Source: Hellea sp. | Lineage (GTDB): Bacteria > Pseudomonadota > Alphaproteobacteria > Caulobacterales > Maricaulaceae | Reading direction: 5' to 3' | DNA length: 42,508 bases | NCBI GenBank assembly: GCA_020629875.1 | Contig: JAHDCL010000017.1 | Span: forward strand, 1 to 42,508 | Position numbers and translations under genes: made by a program | Shown: positions 1-9,000 of the stretch, in pieces | How the letters are laid out: every line of letters starts with the position of its first letter | How positions within the stretch are numbered: the first letter of the stretch is position 1 | Notes under the pieces: model-generated | What the model was told of the DNA's origin: nothing | Seen by the model: only the letters and a program-made list of their open reading frames with translations | Database searches by the model: none

Positions 1-12
1 TATTCGCGGGGC

Positions 13-831
13 CTAAACGCGAATTTCCATCCCGTCAAAGGCGGGTTTAACGCTCCCAAATAACTCGGCTTTGAGTGTTTGGTAGTCCATATCAATGTGG
101 AGATTAGTTAAAATGCCTCGCCGGGCATGGGTCTTTGCGAGCCAAGAAAGTGTTTTGTCGGCATGTGCATGAGTGGGGTGATCATTGTAACGAAGCGCAT
201 CAACGATCCATGTATCGATGCCTCGCAGCGTATTGAAACTTGCTTGGGGAATATCCCAAACATCAGGCGTATAGGCAACCTTATCATCCATGACGAAACC
301 CAAGGCTGGGATGGGTCCATGGCTTAAGGCCAATACATCAACTGCTAATTTGCCGCCCGGCCCGTCGACATGAATTCTATCGCCGCCGCTGATAAGTGGT
401 TGAAGCTCCAATATTGGCGGATGAACTCGCCCCTCAGGCATTTCAAAACAGTATTCAAAGCGGGGCACGATTTGGTCCCTAGTATGAATATCCATATAAG
501 TCGGAATACGTTGGCGCATCCGGTATGCAATCGCGCGTAGGTCATCTATGCCGTGGCTTTGATCCGCGTGGTCATGGGTGTAGAGAAGTGCGTCTATCCG
601 TTTCACATCCGCTTTAAGACACTGTTCGCGAACGTCAGGAGATGTGTCGATTAAGATAGCGGTCCTCTCCTCCATAGGCGGTTCTGTGTCTCCTTCCCAA
701 TATTCAACATAAATAGAACATCGAGAGCGCCGGTTTTTCGGCTCAGCTGGATCGCAAACGCCCCAATCCCCCCCGACACGGGGAACTCCGCCGGATGACC
801 CGCACCCTAAAATAACTGTTCTGACGGTCAT
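13..831 (-). CDS. MBL-fold metallo-hydrolase, PhnP-like
   Basis: Metallo-beta-lactamase fold hydrolase of the PhnP/COG1235 type, 272 residues. Family members are metal-dependent phosphodiesterases; the substrate here is unknown. The metal motif is at residues 85-94 (THDHADQSHG): H86, H88 and D90 are present, but the position after D90 is Q91 where PhnP has His. A later His in LTNLHIDMDY could be a further ligand. The N-terminal GCGSSGGVP is the usual first loop. The start ATG overlaps the stop of the upstream TatD-type gene (ATGA), so it is the last visible gene of the dacA-tmk-holB-TatD operon. No signal peptide is seen, so it is probably cytoplasmic. The family call is firm; the reaction is not. 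Confidence 0.88.
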   Translation of the reverse strand: MTVRTVILGCGSSGGVPRVGGDWGVCDPAEPKNRRSRCSIYVEYWEGDTEPPMEERTAILIDTSPDVREQCLKADVKRIDALLYTHDHADQSHGIDDLRAIAYRMRQRIPTYMDIHTRDQIVPRFEYCFEMPEGRVHPPILELQPLISGGDRIHVDGPGGKLAVDVLALSHGPIPALGFVMDDKVAYTPDVWDIPQASFNTLRGIDTWIVDALRYNDHPTHAHADKTLSWLAKTHARRGILTNLHIDMDYQTLKAELFGSVKPAFDGMEIRV

Positions 832-1622
832 GCGTCAGTCTCTGGTCTGGTTGCTTTGGTAAAGAGATCGAAGAAAGCATCAGTCGTTTTTTGCGCCGTC
901 TCATCAAAGCTCCACCCTTTCACATCTGCAAGTGCCTGGCAGACTTCGGAGACATAAGCGGGTTCATTTCGGCGCCCCCGGTGCGGTACAGGTGCCAGGT
1001 AAGGGCAGTCTGTTTCGAGCATGATGCGCTCATCGGGCATAGCTTTCGCTAAGGCTCTGACCTCGTGAGCATTCTTGAACGTTAAAATGCCCGACACAGA
1101 AAAGTAGAAGCCTTGATCCGCTCCCCATTCTGCGAGCGCCGCTCCAGAGGTATAGCAATGCAGTTCCGCTGCAAAGGGCCCTTCTTCTTTGATAGCATCC
1201 TTAAGGGTACCCATCATCAGCTCATCAGCTTCACGTGTATGAATTATAAGGGGCAGACCTGTTTCGCGTGCGGCGATGATATGCGCCTTAAAATTATGTA
1301 TCTGCTCCTCTTCGGAGCTATAGCCATAGTGGAAGTCATAGCCTGTTTCTCCAATTCCGATAACTTTTGGATGTTGCGCAAGGGCGATGAGCTGATCTGC
1401 CGTAATATTCGGATTTTCTTTTGCGTCATGCGGGTGTGTTCCAACACTTGCCCACATATTCGGATATCTATCAGCTATGGCAATTACGTCATTGTAGTCT
1501 GAAATTTTGCAGCAGATATTTAGCATTGAACCGACATCCGCTTCGATTGCCCTAGCAACAACAGCGTCACAATCATTCGCAAATTTTTCACCGTGGAGAT
1601 TTACATGGCTATCAACAAGCAT
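828..1622 (-). CDS. TatD family metal-dependent hydrolase
   Basis: TatD/YcfH-type hydrolase, 264 residues, the usual length. The family has a TIM-barrel metal site and several members are DNA exonucleases; the cellular substrate of this one is unknown. Motifs seen: DSHVNLH at residues 4-10, GETGYDFHY, IIHTREAD, ELHCYTSG and LETDCPYLAP, matching the Glu, His, His and Asp ligands. The first motif is normally H-x-H, but here it reads H6-V-N8, so the second His is Asn. The gene overlaps holB upstream and the MBL hydrolase downstream by ATGA junctions. The order holB-tatD-MBL downstream of tmk is common in alphaproteobacteria. Confidence 0.93.
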   Translation of the reverse strand: MLVDSHVNLHGEKFANDCDAVVARAIEADVGSMLNICCKISDYNDVIAIADRYPNMWASVGTHPHDAKENPNITADQLIALAQHPKVIGIGETGYDFHYGYSSEEEQIHNFKAHIIAARETGLPLIIHTREADELMMGTLKDAIKEEGPFAAELHCYTSGAALAEWGADQGFYFSVSGILTFKNAHEVRALAKAMPDERIMLETDCPYLAPVPHRGRRNEPAYVSEVCQALADVKGWSFDETAQKTTDAFFDLFTKATRPETDA

Positions 1623-2683
1623 CAGGCGGCCCTTATAGCGGAAAGAGTGTCGGACATGACGGTCTTTTTATCCATGTTGATAGCACTTTCAACGCGCTGT
1701 ACTTCGCAGACTTTGTCCCAGAGGCTCTGCCAGATTTGTGGGGGTTTGCTGACGGGTAGCGGCTTAAAGGCACCGCGCCATTCACCTGTTACGCTGAAAA
1801 CTGATTGCGCTTGTAAAACATCTTGGAGGGCTTCCCAGAATAACTTGCGTGCCGCGCCGGCATTTTGTGCCGCTAAACTATTTGCGAGAATATGGTCCAT
1901 TTTTGAATTTGCTCTATCCAAACTTCCCAAGAAGCTGGTTAAAGGCTTAAGCACGGTATCTGCATTTTGTGCTAGTGCGATCGCTTTACCTGGTCCTCCT
2001 CGCGAAAGTTTTACCGCAGCGTCTATAATTTGCTCTGGAGCGTTTATGTGATCACGTAGCCAAGGGGCGATTTCTGTTTCTGGTACGGCTCTTAAAGGTA
2101 GATGCATACAGCGAGACCTGATTGTAGGCAATAATCGCCCTGGCGACGAAGAAAGAAGTATTATCAATGCTTTAGCCGGAGGTTCCTCAAGTAGTTTCAA
2201 AATGGCATTTTCTGAGTTGCGATTCAAATCGTCTGCTGTGTCTATCAAACACACGCGCCAACTTTCATCTTCTGCAGCTGTACCTTGAAAGAACTTTCCC
2301 ATAGCGCGTACATCATCCACGGGGATTTCTGTACGAAGTTTTTTAAGCTTAAAGTCATAAGGGCGCCGTAATAGCATGAAATTCCCATGCCCTAAGCTTT
2401 CTATTCTCTGCGCTACTGGGTCTGTACGCGGTACATCCATACTTGTTTCTAACAGAGACACCCCACCCAAAATATGGCGTATCATACGATAAGCCAGGGT
2501 GGCTTTCCCGACGCCTGGGGCACCAGTTATCAGCCAAGCGTGATGGAGGCGACCAGACGCTTGGGCGTGTAAAAAGCGAGTTTCTGCCTCAGAGTGGCCA
2601 ATTAAGTCATAGGTTTCGCGGGGATGCAAACATCCTGGAGCGCGATCAGCTTCGGGAAACTCTTCGATTTCTGCTTTACGCAC
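1622..2683 (-). CDS. holB: DNA polymerase III subunit delta'
   Basis: Delta' subunit of the DNA polymerase III clamp loader, 353 residues, which helps load the sliding clamp at primer ends. An N-terminal AAA+ module carries a P-loop (ITGAPGVGKATLAYR, about residues 52-66), the region around CLIDTADDLNRNSENAILKLLEEPP, and the sensor-like SSSPGRLLPTIRSRC near residue 190. The SRC sequence is typical of clamp-loader subunits. The start codon is GTG and overlaps the end of tmk by 8 bases, so the two are probably translationally coupled. Pairing with tmk is a widespread bacterial arrangement. Confidence 0.95.
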   Translation of the reverse strand: MRKAEIEEFPEADRAPGCLHPRETYDLIGHSEAETRFLHAQASGRLHHAWLITGAPGVGKATLAYRMIRHILGGVSLLETSMDVPRTDPVAQRIESLGHGNFMLLRRPYDFKLKKLRTEIPVDDVRAMGKFFQGTAAEDESWRVCLIDTADDLNRNSENAILKLLEEPPAKALIILLSSSPGRLLPTIRSRCMHLPLRAVPETEIAPWLRDHINAPEQIIDAAVKLSRGGPGKAIALAQNADTVLKPLTSFLGSLDRANSKMDHILANSLAAQNAGAARKLFWEALQDVLQAQSVFSVTGEWRGAFKPLPVSKPPQIWQSLWDKVCEVQRVESAINMDKKTVMSDTLSAIRAA

Positions 2684-3332
2684 TGCCGCCTAGCTTTCCC
2701 GCCAGTTCAGGATATTTCTGACTAACAGCAAAAAGAATTCGTGTTTGCACTCCATCTCGTGACGCAGCAGCGTCAACGGTGAATATTCGATCCGTATTTG
2801 CTTTAGCGATTTCGAGGAAGGCATTCCGCAATGTGTTGTGGAAGGCAATCGATTCTGCGTCAAATCTTGACAAATTTTCACCGCGAGTTTCTACACGCTT
2901 CTGGGCAAGTATAGGATCGATATCAAAGAGAATTGTCAGATCTGGTTCGAACCCATCCATGACGGCATCGTGTAGAGCTTGAACCTTTTCAGGCCCGAGT
3001 TCTCTCGCATAACCCTGATAGGCCATACTCGAATCTGAAAAGCGGTCACTAATCACCCAAACGCCTCGTTCTAGAGCAGGCTTGATAAGCTTTTCAACAT
3101 GGTCAAGCCGTGCTGCGTACATCAAGAGTAGCTCTGTCATTCCGGACCATCGGTCAGATGTACCCTCTAACACCAAGTCTCGGATAGCTTCCGCGCCAAA
3201 TGTTCCTCCGGGTTCCCGGGTCATCAGCGTTTCAATTCCCGCGCCCTCTAGAGCCTCGGCTAGCATCTTGGCTTGAGTGGTTTTCCCTGCTCCTTCTCCG
3301 CCTTCAAATGTGATAAACTTGCCTGGTGTCAT
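2676..3332 (-). CDS. tmk: thymidylate kinase
   Basis: dTMP kinase, which phosphorylates dTMP to dTDP for DNA synthesis; 218 residues from the chosen start. The P-loop FEGGEGAGKTTQAK lies near the N terminus, followed by the DR motif with substrate-binding residues (TREPGG, then ISDRFSDSSMAYQGYAR). The open frame extends 12 codons further upstream, but ATG at 3332 gives the standard family N terminus (MTPGKFITFEGG), has a GGGGAT element ahead of it, and clears the dacA stop at 3335. It lies between dacA and holB in one operon. Confidence 0.96.
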   Translation of the reverse strand: MTPGKFITFEGGEGAGKTTQAKMLAEALEGAGIETLMTREPGGTFGAEAIRDLVLEGTSDRWSGMTELLLMYAARLDHVEKLIKPALERGVWVISDRFSDSSMAYQGYARELGPEKVQALHDAVMDGFEPDLTILFDIDPILAQKRVETRGENLSRFDAESIAFHNTLRNAFLEIAKANTDRIFTVDAAASRDGVQTRILFAVSQKYPELAGKLGGSA

Positions 3333-3334
3333 TT

Positions 3335-4474
3335 CTATCCCCGAATTTTTTTGATTAAGACAGTCCATGCTCTACCTAAGGCCGACTTAGTTTTCACATC
3401 TGTGACGGCGTGTAGCGGAATAGAGCGATCTTCACGGCCCGGAATAGACACAACCATATCCGCGATATGATCGCCTGCCTTTATGGGCGCTGCAACAGTT
3501 TTGAACGTCATCTTAGAACGGATATTGGAGCGGTCGCCTCGGTAAAGTCCGGCAACAACATCCTCATCAACTTTTACCTCAACGCGCTCTGCTTTTCCCA
3601 TATAGACATCTACTTCACCAATCACATCGCCTTTAGCGTAAAGGTCATATACCTTAAACTGGTCGAAGGCCGCACCCATCAAGCGCAAGCTTACATCCGA
3701 TCTTTCTGACTTACTGCTAAGGCCGTTCACGACAATGATACGCCTTTCGCCGCCACGGACGGCGGAGCCGACAAGACCATATCCAGAACTTTCGGTGCTC
3801 CCTGTCTTGATACCATCAGCACCGGTAAACCTTCCGAGAAGAGGGTTGCGGTTATCCTGAGAGATACCATTCCAGGTAAATGAACGCTCGGCATATAGGG
3901 GATAATACTCTGGATGCTGCTCTATTGTTTGTTTTGACAATTCAGCAAGGTCCACAGCGCTAATGCGGTGTTCTGGGTGAGGCCACCCCGTAGCATTTCT
4001 AAATGTAGCGCTTGTTAGGCCCATTTCAGATGCCTTCGCAGTCATTTGATCGGCGAAAGCCGTCTCACTTCCAGCCATTCCTTCTGCGATTGCGATACAA
4101 GCGTCATTCCCAGATTGAATAATGATACCTTTCAGCAAGTCCTCGACGCGAACAGAGGACTTTAGTTTCAAAAACATGGTTGAAGAACCAGACTTAACTC
4201 CCCCGCGGCGCCACGCTTCTTCGGAAACACGAAACTCGGTATTTGGCGTAACGGTCCCGCTCTTCAAGGCATCAAAGACCATATGAGCGGTCATAATTTT
4301 CGTCATGGATGCAGGGGCCATAGGCTTACGAGCGTTCTTCTCAAAAAGTATCTCTCCGGTGGTCGCATCCATGATTACCGCATGAGGAGCCTCAGTTTTA
4401 AAGCCACTGTCTTGAGCGGTAGCATTAATGGAGGCTGCAGAGAGAAATAATAACGCAAGAGCAGGACGAAACAC
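3335..4474 (-). CDS. dacA: D-alanyl-D-alanine carboxypeptidase (PBP5/6 type)
   Basis: Low-molecular-weight penicillin-binding protein that removes the terminal D-Ala from peptidoglycan stem peptides in the periplasm. From GTG 4474 it has 379 residues with a clean signal peptide (MFRPALALLFLSAASINATA). The three active-site motifs are present: SMTK (S56, K59), SGN (in IIQSGNDA) and KTG (in GIKTGSTESS). A C-terminal PBP5-like beta domain follows. A GTG further upstream at 4507 would also be in frame, but it sits inside an intrinsic terminator hairpin (4496-4519), so I prefer 4474. The ribosome-binding site there is weak, so the start is the least certain part. It is first in the operon with tmk and holB. 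Confidence 0.92.
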   Translation of the reverse strand: MFRPALALLFLSAASINATAQDSGFKTEAPHAVIMDATTGEILFEKNARKPMAPASMTKIMTAHMVFDALKSGTVTPNTEFRVSEEAWRRGGVKSGSSTMFLKLKSSVRVEDLLKGIIIQSGNDACIAIAEGMAGSETAFADQMTAKASEMGLTSATFRNATGWPHPEHRISAVDLAELSKQTIEQHPEYYPLYAERSFTWNGISQDNRNPLLGRFTGADGIKTGSTESSGYGLVGSAVRGGERRIIVVNGLSSKSERSDVSLRLMGAAFDQFKVYDLYAKGDVIGEVDVYMGKAERVEVKVDEDVVAGLYRGDRSNIRSKMTFKTVAAPIKAGDHIADMVVSIPGREDRSIPLHAVTDVKTKSALGRAWTVLIKKIRG

Positions 4475-4495
4475 ATTAGGCCTATAGATAGAATC

Positions 4496-4519
4496 AAAAA
4501 AGGGCACCAGAAGGTGCCC
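4496..4519 (-). terminator. Rho-independent terminator after rlpA
   Basis: Reading the minus strand, GGGCACC, a 4-base loop TTCT and GGTGCCC (perfect 7-bp stem, plus coordinates 4502-4519) are followed directly by six T (4501-4496). It lies about 50 bases past the rlpA stop, so it most simply ends rlpA transcription. It also lies 22 bases before the preferred dacA start, so an attenuator role for dacA is possible but unsupported. Confidence 0.88.
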
Positions 4520-4567
4520 AATATGAATGCCTTAGCTTTGTGGCAGGAACAAGCCCACCTCCTGATT

Positions 4568-5641
4568 TTATTTTGTTTCTAGCCGTCCTTTGATAAGGCG
4601 AGGCTTATCTGAGCGTGACGAATATCCAGCAACATGGATTGGGCCTTTAATTGTAAGGGTAACCTGACCACCATCCTCAGGTTCGCTCTCAGGGGTCACG
4701 GCACGAGGCGCTTGAGGTGCAATTGGGGCTGGCACAGGCGCTGATACACGGGGTGTCTCATAAACAGGACGTTCAGCAACTTGCGGAGCAGCGTAAGGTT
4801 CTGGAGCTTGCGTCATAGGCTGCTGACGTAAAGGGCGATATTCTTGGGCCTGAGGCGTTGTTGCCGGCGCTGTCGGACGTGGCGCTTGGGCAATCATTGG
4901 CGCAGGTTGCGGCGCAGATACACCCTTTTCCGCGGCCATTGGGTCGGCGGGCCCAGCATATTGAACACGCACTTTACCGAGACCTTTACCTTTCGTGCCA
5001 AGCGCATTTGCAGCTGCTTCAGACAGATCGATAATGCGATCCCCAATGAATGGCCCGCGATCGTTCAGGCGAACCATGAGTGTTTTGCCATTTTCCAAAT
5101 TCGTCACATATAGCATTGAGTTTAACGGCAATGTCTTATGGGCAGCTGTCAGGTCATTTTTGTCATAAATTTCGCCTGTTGCTGTCGGTTTTCCGTGGAA
5201 CTTGTCACCATACCATGATGCAATGCCCACTGTGTTATAGTCAGGGTCGTGTTTGGGCGTATATGACTTACCCATGATAGAATATGTCTTGCCCACTTTT
5301 TGGTGCTTATACAGATCACGATCAATACGGCTTTGCTCAAAAACCGGTGCTGCTGCGCGCGGCATCGGAGCTGGCATAGCCACTTGTGGTATCACCACCT
5401 GCGGAGCAGCGACTTGCGGCGTGACTGGGCGTGTTGAGATATAAGGCGAAGTAGATGCAACGCGGCTAGGCATTGTCGCGGAAGCGTACTTTGCAGCCCC
5501 CTTCCCGACCTTATATGTTATCGGTGCCGCCTTAGAAACCTTGACGGTCTTTGTTGTCGTACAGGCTGTTGTTGTTAGAGCCAATCCGGCTCCAGCAGCG
5601 AGTAAAATAGTCTTTTTAAGTGTACGGCCCAAACCCAACAT
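4568..5641 (-). CDS. rlpA: RlpA-like septal ring lipoprotein / lytic transglycosylase
   Basis: RlpA-family outer-membrane lipoprotein, 357 residues. In studied bacteria RlpA is a lytic transglycosylase acting on denuded peptidoglycan at the septum. An N-terminal signal ends in a lipobox (ALTTTAC). A Pro/Ala-rich linker follows, then the double-psi beta-barrel domain (GIASWYGDKFHGKPTATGE through RLNDRGPFIGDRIIDLS), which carries the expected catalytic Asp in NDRGPF. The second half is a long Pro/Ala/Gln-rich low-complexity region, and I see no C-terminal SPOR domain, which many RlpA proteins have. ATG 5641 is preferred over an in-frame GTG at 5650 because AAGGTGAT forms a ribosome-binding site ahead of it. 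It is followed by a strong terminator. Confidence 0.9.
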   Translation of the reverse strand: MLGLGRTLKKTILLAAGAGLALTTTACTTTKTVKVSKAAPITYKVGKGAAKYASATMPSRVASTSPYISTRPVTPQVAAPQVVIPQVAMPAPMPRAAAPVFEQSRIDRDLYKHQKVGKTYSIMGKSYTPKHDPDYNTVGIASWYGDKFHGKPTATGEIYDKNDLTAAHKTLPLNSMLYVTNLENGKTLMVRLNDRGPFIGDRIIDLSEAAANALGTKGKGLGKVRVQYAGPADPMAAEKGVSAPQPAPMIAQAPRPTAPATTPQAQEYRPLRQQPMTQAPEPYAAPQVAERPVYETPRVSAPVPAPIAPQAPRAVTPESEPEDGGQVTLTIKGPIHVAGYSSRSDKPRLIKGRLETK

Positions 5642-5930
5642 ATATATCACCTTATTTAGAGCCTGCTTTTAAGCACGCTCACCCACGTTAAATTTGAAAA
5701 GCATTGCTATCTTCCGTAGCTTTGTCTCTTCAGTGATTGTTAAGCTAAACGAACATCTTTAAATCGATGTTAGGCAACAGGATTAACGACAGCTTTTTTT
5801 ACAAGGTTGATAAGACGTTAACGGAATATTTGACCCCGTCATTTTTTCTTGTTCCTGCCATAAAAAACGGCTTGAACCCACTCCAAAAACATTTTAGAGC
5901 CTGCGGCGCGCAACCAACACTTATCTTTGC

Positions 5931-6020
5931 GGGTGGGTGGCAGAGTGGTTGAATGCACCGGTCTTGAAAACCGGCATGGGGGCAACTCCATCGGGGGTTC
6001 GAATCCCTCCCCGCCCGCCA
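5931..6020 (+). tRNA. tRNA-Ser (anticodon UGA)
   Basis: A 90-base class II tRNA. The acceptor stem GGGTGGG pairs with CCCGCCC (one G-U pair), followed by discriminator G and an encoded CCA at 6018-6020. The anticodon arm is CCGGT-CTTGAAA-ACCGG with anticodon TGA. A long variable arm (CATGGGGGCAACTCCATC) is typical of serine tRNAs, followed by a T arm with GGTTCGAATCC. It stands alone between rlpA and dnaE2, on the opposite strand to both. The preceding 5642-5930 holds no gene I can support; it presumably contains the rlpA and tRNA promoters. Confidence 0.97.
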
Positions 6021-6083
6021 CTTCACTTTTTACATGTATATTTCGAGCTTTAGACATTTATAGCGATAAAGCGCATCATGGCT

Positions 6084-9000
6084 CTAATGAAAGTCACGAC
6101 TATAAAAAAGCTTCTTCGCCTGTTCTCTAGGATGTCTCGCCCCTGCCCCGTAATATGCTGATATATCCTGTCGCTTTTCTTTTGCGGGAACAGGCTGGCG
6201 AGGCGTTTTGTCTGTCATAGGCTTCTCGCTCAGAGGTATGGGGCGCTTAGCTTCGTCTGCCGATGAATATGTAGGATCAATATTGCCGCCTGAGCTATCC
6301 GTATCACCTAAGCTATCAAGCAGGTAGGAAATGTCCTCTATTCGGTTTGCAATAACATGAGTAACGATGCCTTCTCGTTGCAATTTCCCCCGTATCCGCA
6401 GGAGGCGACCGCTCATTACGGCCTTGCGTGTTTTTGTGAACAAATTAGGCCAAACAACGATGTTTGAAGTGGCTGTTTCATCTTCAAGTGTAATAAAAAT
6501 AACGCCGCTCGCGGTTCCAGGGCGTTGCCGCGTTATGACGAGACCGCACACATCAACCCAGGAACCATCAGGCGTGTTCCTCAAATCTTGCGCTTTTATT
6601 GTAGGGCCAATTTCTTCTTGCAATAAAGCAATAGGATGTTTCTTTAATGTTAGGCGTGTGCCCACATAATCTTCGAAGACTTCTTCCGCTAACTCCATAA
6701 GAGGTAAGTCGGCTGAAATCTCTGGCAAGCCTTCTCCCTTCGCCTCGAATAAAGGTAAAGGCTTGGCTCCGCCTAGTCCTTTGACCTGCCAGAGTGCCTC
6801 GCGGCGATTAAGGCCATAATCCGCAAAAGCATCGGCTTGGGCGAGCTTTGATAAGGCTCGCCTGTTAACCCCCGCCCGCCTCCATATAGCTTCTATCGAG
6901 CGGTATCCATTACCGCGCGCTACAGAAAGCCAAAGTCCGTCATCTTCTTTGAACCCTTTTATTTGTCGAAACCCTAAACGTATAGCCAACTTACCATTAC
7001 CGCTGGGCTCTAAGACATTATCCCAATAGCTACGTTCTACGCAGATAGGTAAAACCTCCACATCATGACGGCGGGCATCACTCACAATCTGTGCTGGTGC
7101 ATAAAAGCCCATAGGCTGTGAATTTAACAGTGCTGCGGCGAAAATTTCAGGGTGATGGCATTTAATCCAAGCTGAAGCATATACAAGTAAAGCGAAACTT
7201 GCAGAATGGCTTTCGGGAAAACCATAGCCTGAAAACCCAACAAGTTGGCGAAATACAGCTTCGGCGAAATCTAAATCATAGCCTTTTTTTAGGCATCCGC
7301 TCACAAACCTGTCGTGAAAACGGTCGACCGTTCCGACACCTCTAAATGCGCCTAACGCTCTACGAAGTTGGTCTGCCTCAGTTGGTGTAAAACCGGCCGC
7401 GACAACAGCGATTTGCATAACTTGTTCTTGAAAGAGCGGCACCCCAAGCGTCTTACCAAGAATGGGAATGAGGTCATCTGATGGGTATATGACAGGTTCT
7501 TCCCCTCGTCGCCTTTTAAGATACGGATGTACCATATCGCCTTGAATCGGCCCCGGCCTAATAATAGCGACTTCTATCACCAAATCATAAAAGCAGCGTG
7601 GTCTCATGCGCGGCAAGAAATTCATCTGGGCGCGGCTCTCAACTTGGAAAAGTCCAACCGTATCAGCAATACACAGCATGTCGTAAACATCCGGATCATC
7701 CTGAGGCAACGTCGCTAGAGTATAATGCTCACCTTTCCACTCGGAGAGCATGTTAAAAGCCTTACGCAGGCAAGACAGCATACCGATAGCCAAAACATCA
7801 ATTTTGAGCATCCCCATGATATCTATATCATCTTTGTCCCATTCGATAATCGTACGGTCCTCCATCGCAGCATTCTCGACTGGACACATCTCGTCCAAAC
7901 GCCCTGCTGTAATAACAAAACCGCCGGGATGCTGTGACAGGTGACGCGGGAAACCAATAAGTTCATGCGTTAGCTTCATCGTATGAACTATACGCTTATC
8001 ATTGATATTCAAACCTGCTGCAGAGACGCGCTCATCGGAAATGCCCGAATTTGACCACCCCCAAACTTGAGAAGATAAAGCTGAAACGACATCTTCTGAC
8101 AAGCCCATGGCTTTGCCGACTTCACGAATAGCCCCGCGTGTTCTAAAATGCGTAACTGTGGAACACAATCCTGCGCGATGACGGCCATATTTTTCATAAA
8201 TGTGCTGAATGACTTCTTCTCGACGCTCATGCTCAAAATCCACATCAATATCTGGCGGCTCGTTTCTAACCTCTGATATAAACCGCTCAAAGACCATGGA
8301 GATGGTTTCTGGCGAGGCCTCTGTTATCCCAAGGGCATAGCAAACGACTGAATTGGCAGCAGAACCACGCCCCTGACAAAGGATGCTTTTGGACCGCGCA
8401 TGAGCAACAATGTCATTCACAGTTAAAAAGTATGGCGCATATTTAAGTTGCTTGATGACCTTTAGTTCCTTCTGAACCATGGCCTGCACTTTGAGAGGCA
8501 CGCCGTCTGGATATCGCCAGCTAAGCCCTTCTTCTGTTAGCCGTCTCAAACGGTCATCAGGTGGTTCACCAGCCAAGACCTCATCTGGATATTCATATTT
8601 AAGCTCGTCTAAACTGAAACGACATCTATTCAAAACTTCAATCGTGTTAGCTATTGCTTCAGGAAGCTTCTTAAACATGCGCCGCATCTCAAATTCCGAC
8701 TTAAGGCGCCGTTCCGCATTAGGTTGAGCGAAATGACCTAAAGTGTCGATCGTTCGTTTTTCTCTGATACAAGATAGGATGTCTGCAAGACGACGTCGTG
8801 AGCCGTGATGCATGAGAGGCTCTCCGAGTGCTACCAAGGGAGTGGCGTGCTGCGCTGCAATTTTTGCACGTGCTGAAAGCCTTACTGGATCACAGCCATC
8901 ATATCTGGGCGCAAGCCCAATAAATAAGTCGTCATTAAACTTTTGGAGAGCTTTTATGGCCGGAATGAGGTTTTCCTGCCCCGCAATAATAAGGACGCAC

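Noticed and set aside
2-24. Inverted repeat ATTCGCG / CGCGAAT across the stop of the first gene
   Set aside because: Long loop, includes coding bases, and the sequence beyond is outside the window, so a terminator cannot be judged.
5767-5952. Short open frames around and through the tRNA
   Set aside because: They have no family similarity or ribosome-binding site and run into the tRNA.
5931-6020. tRNA-Ser as a mobile-element attachment site
   Set aside because: No repeat of the tRNA 3' end, integrase or foreign-looking gene is seen nearby.
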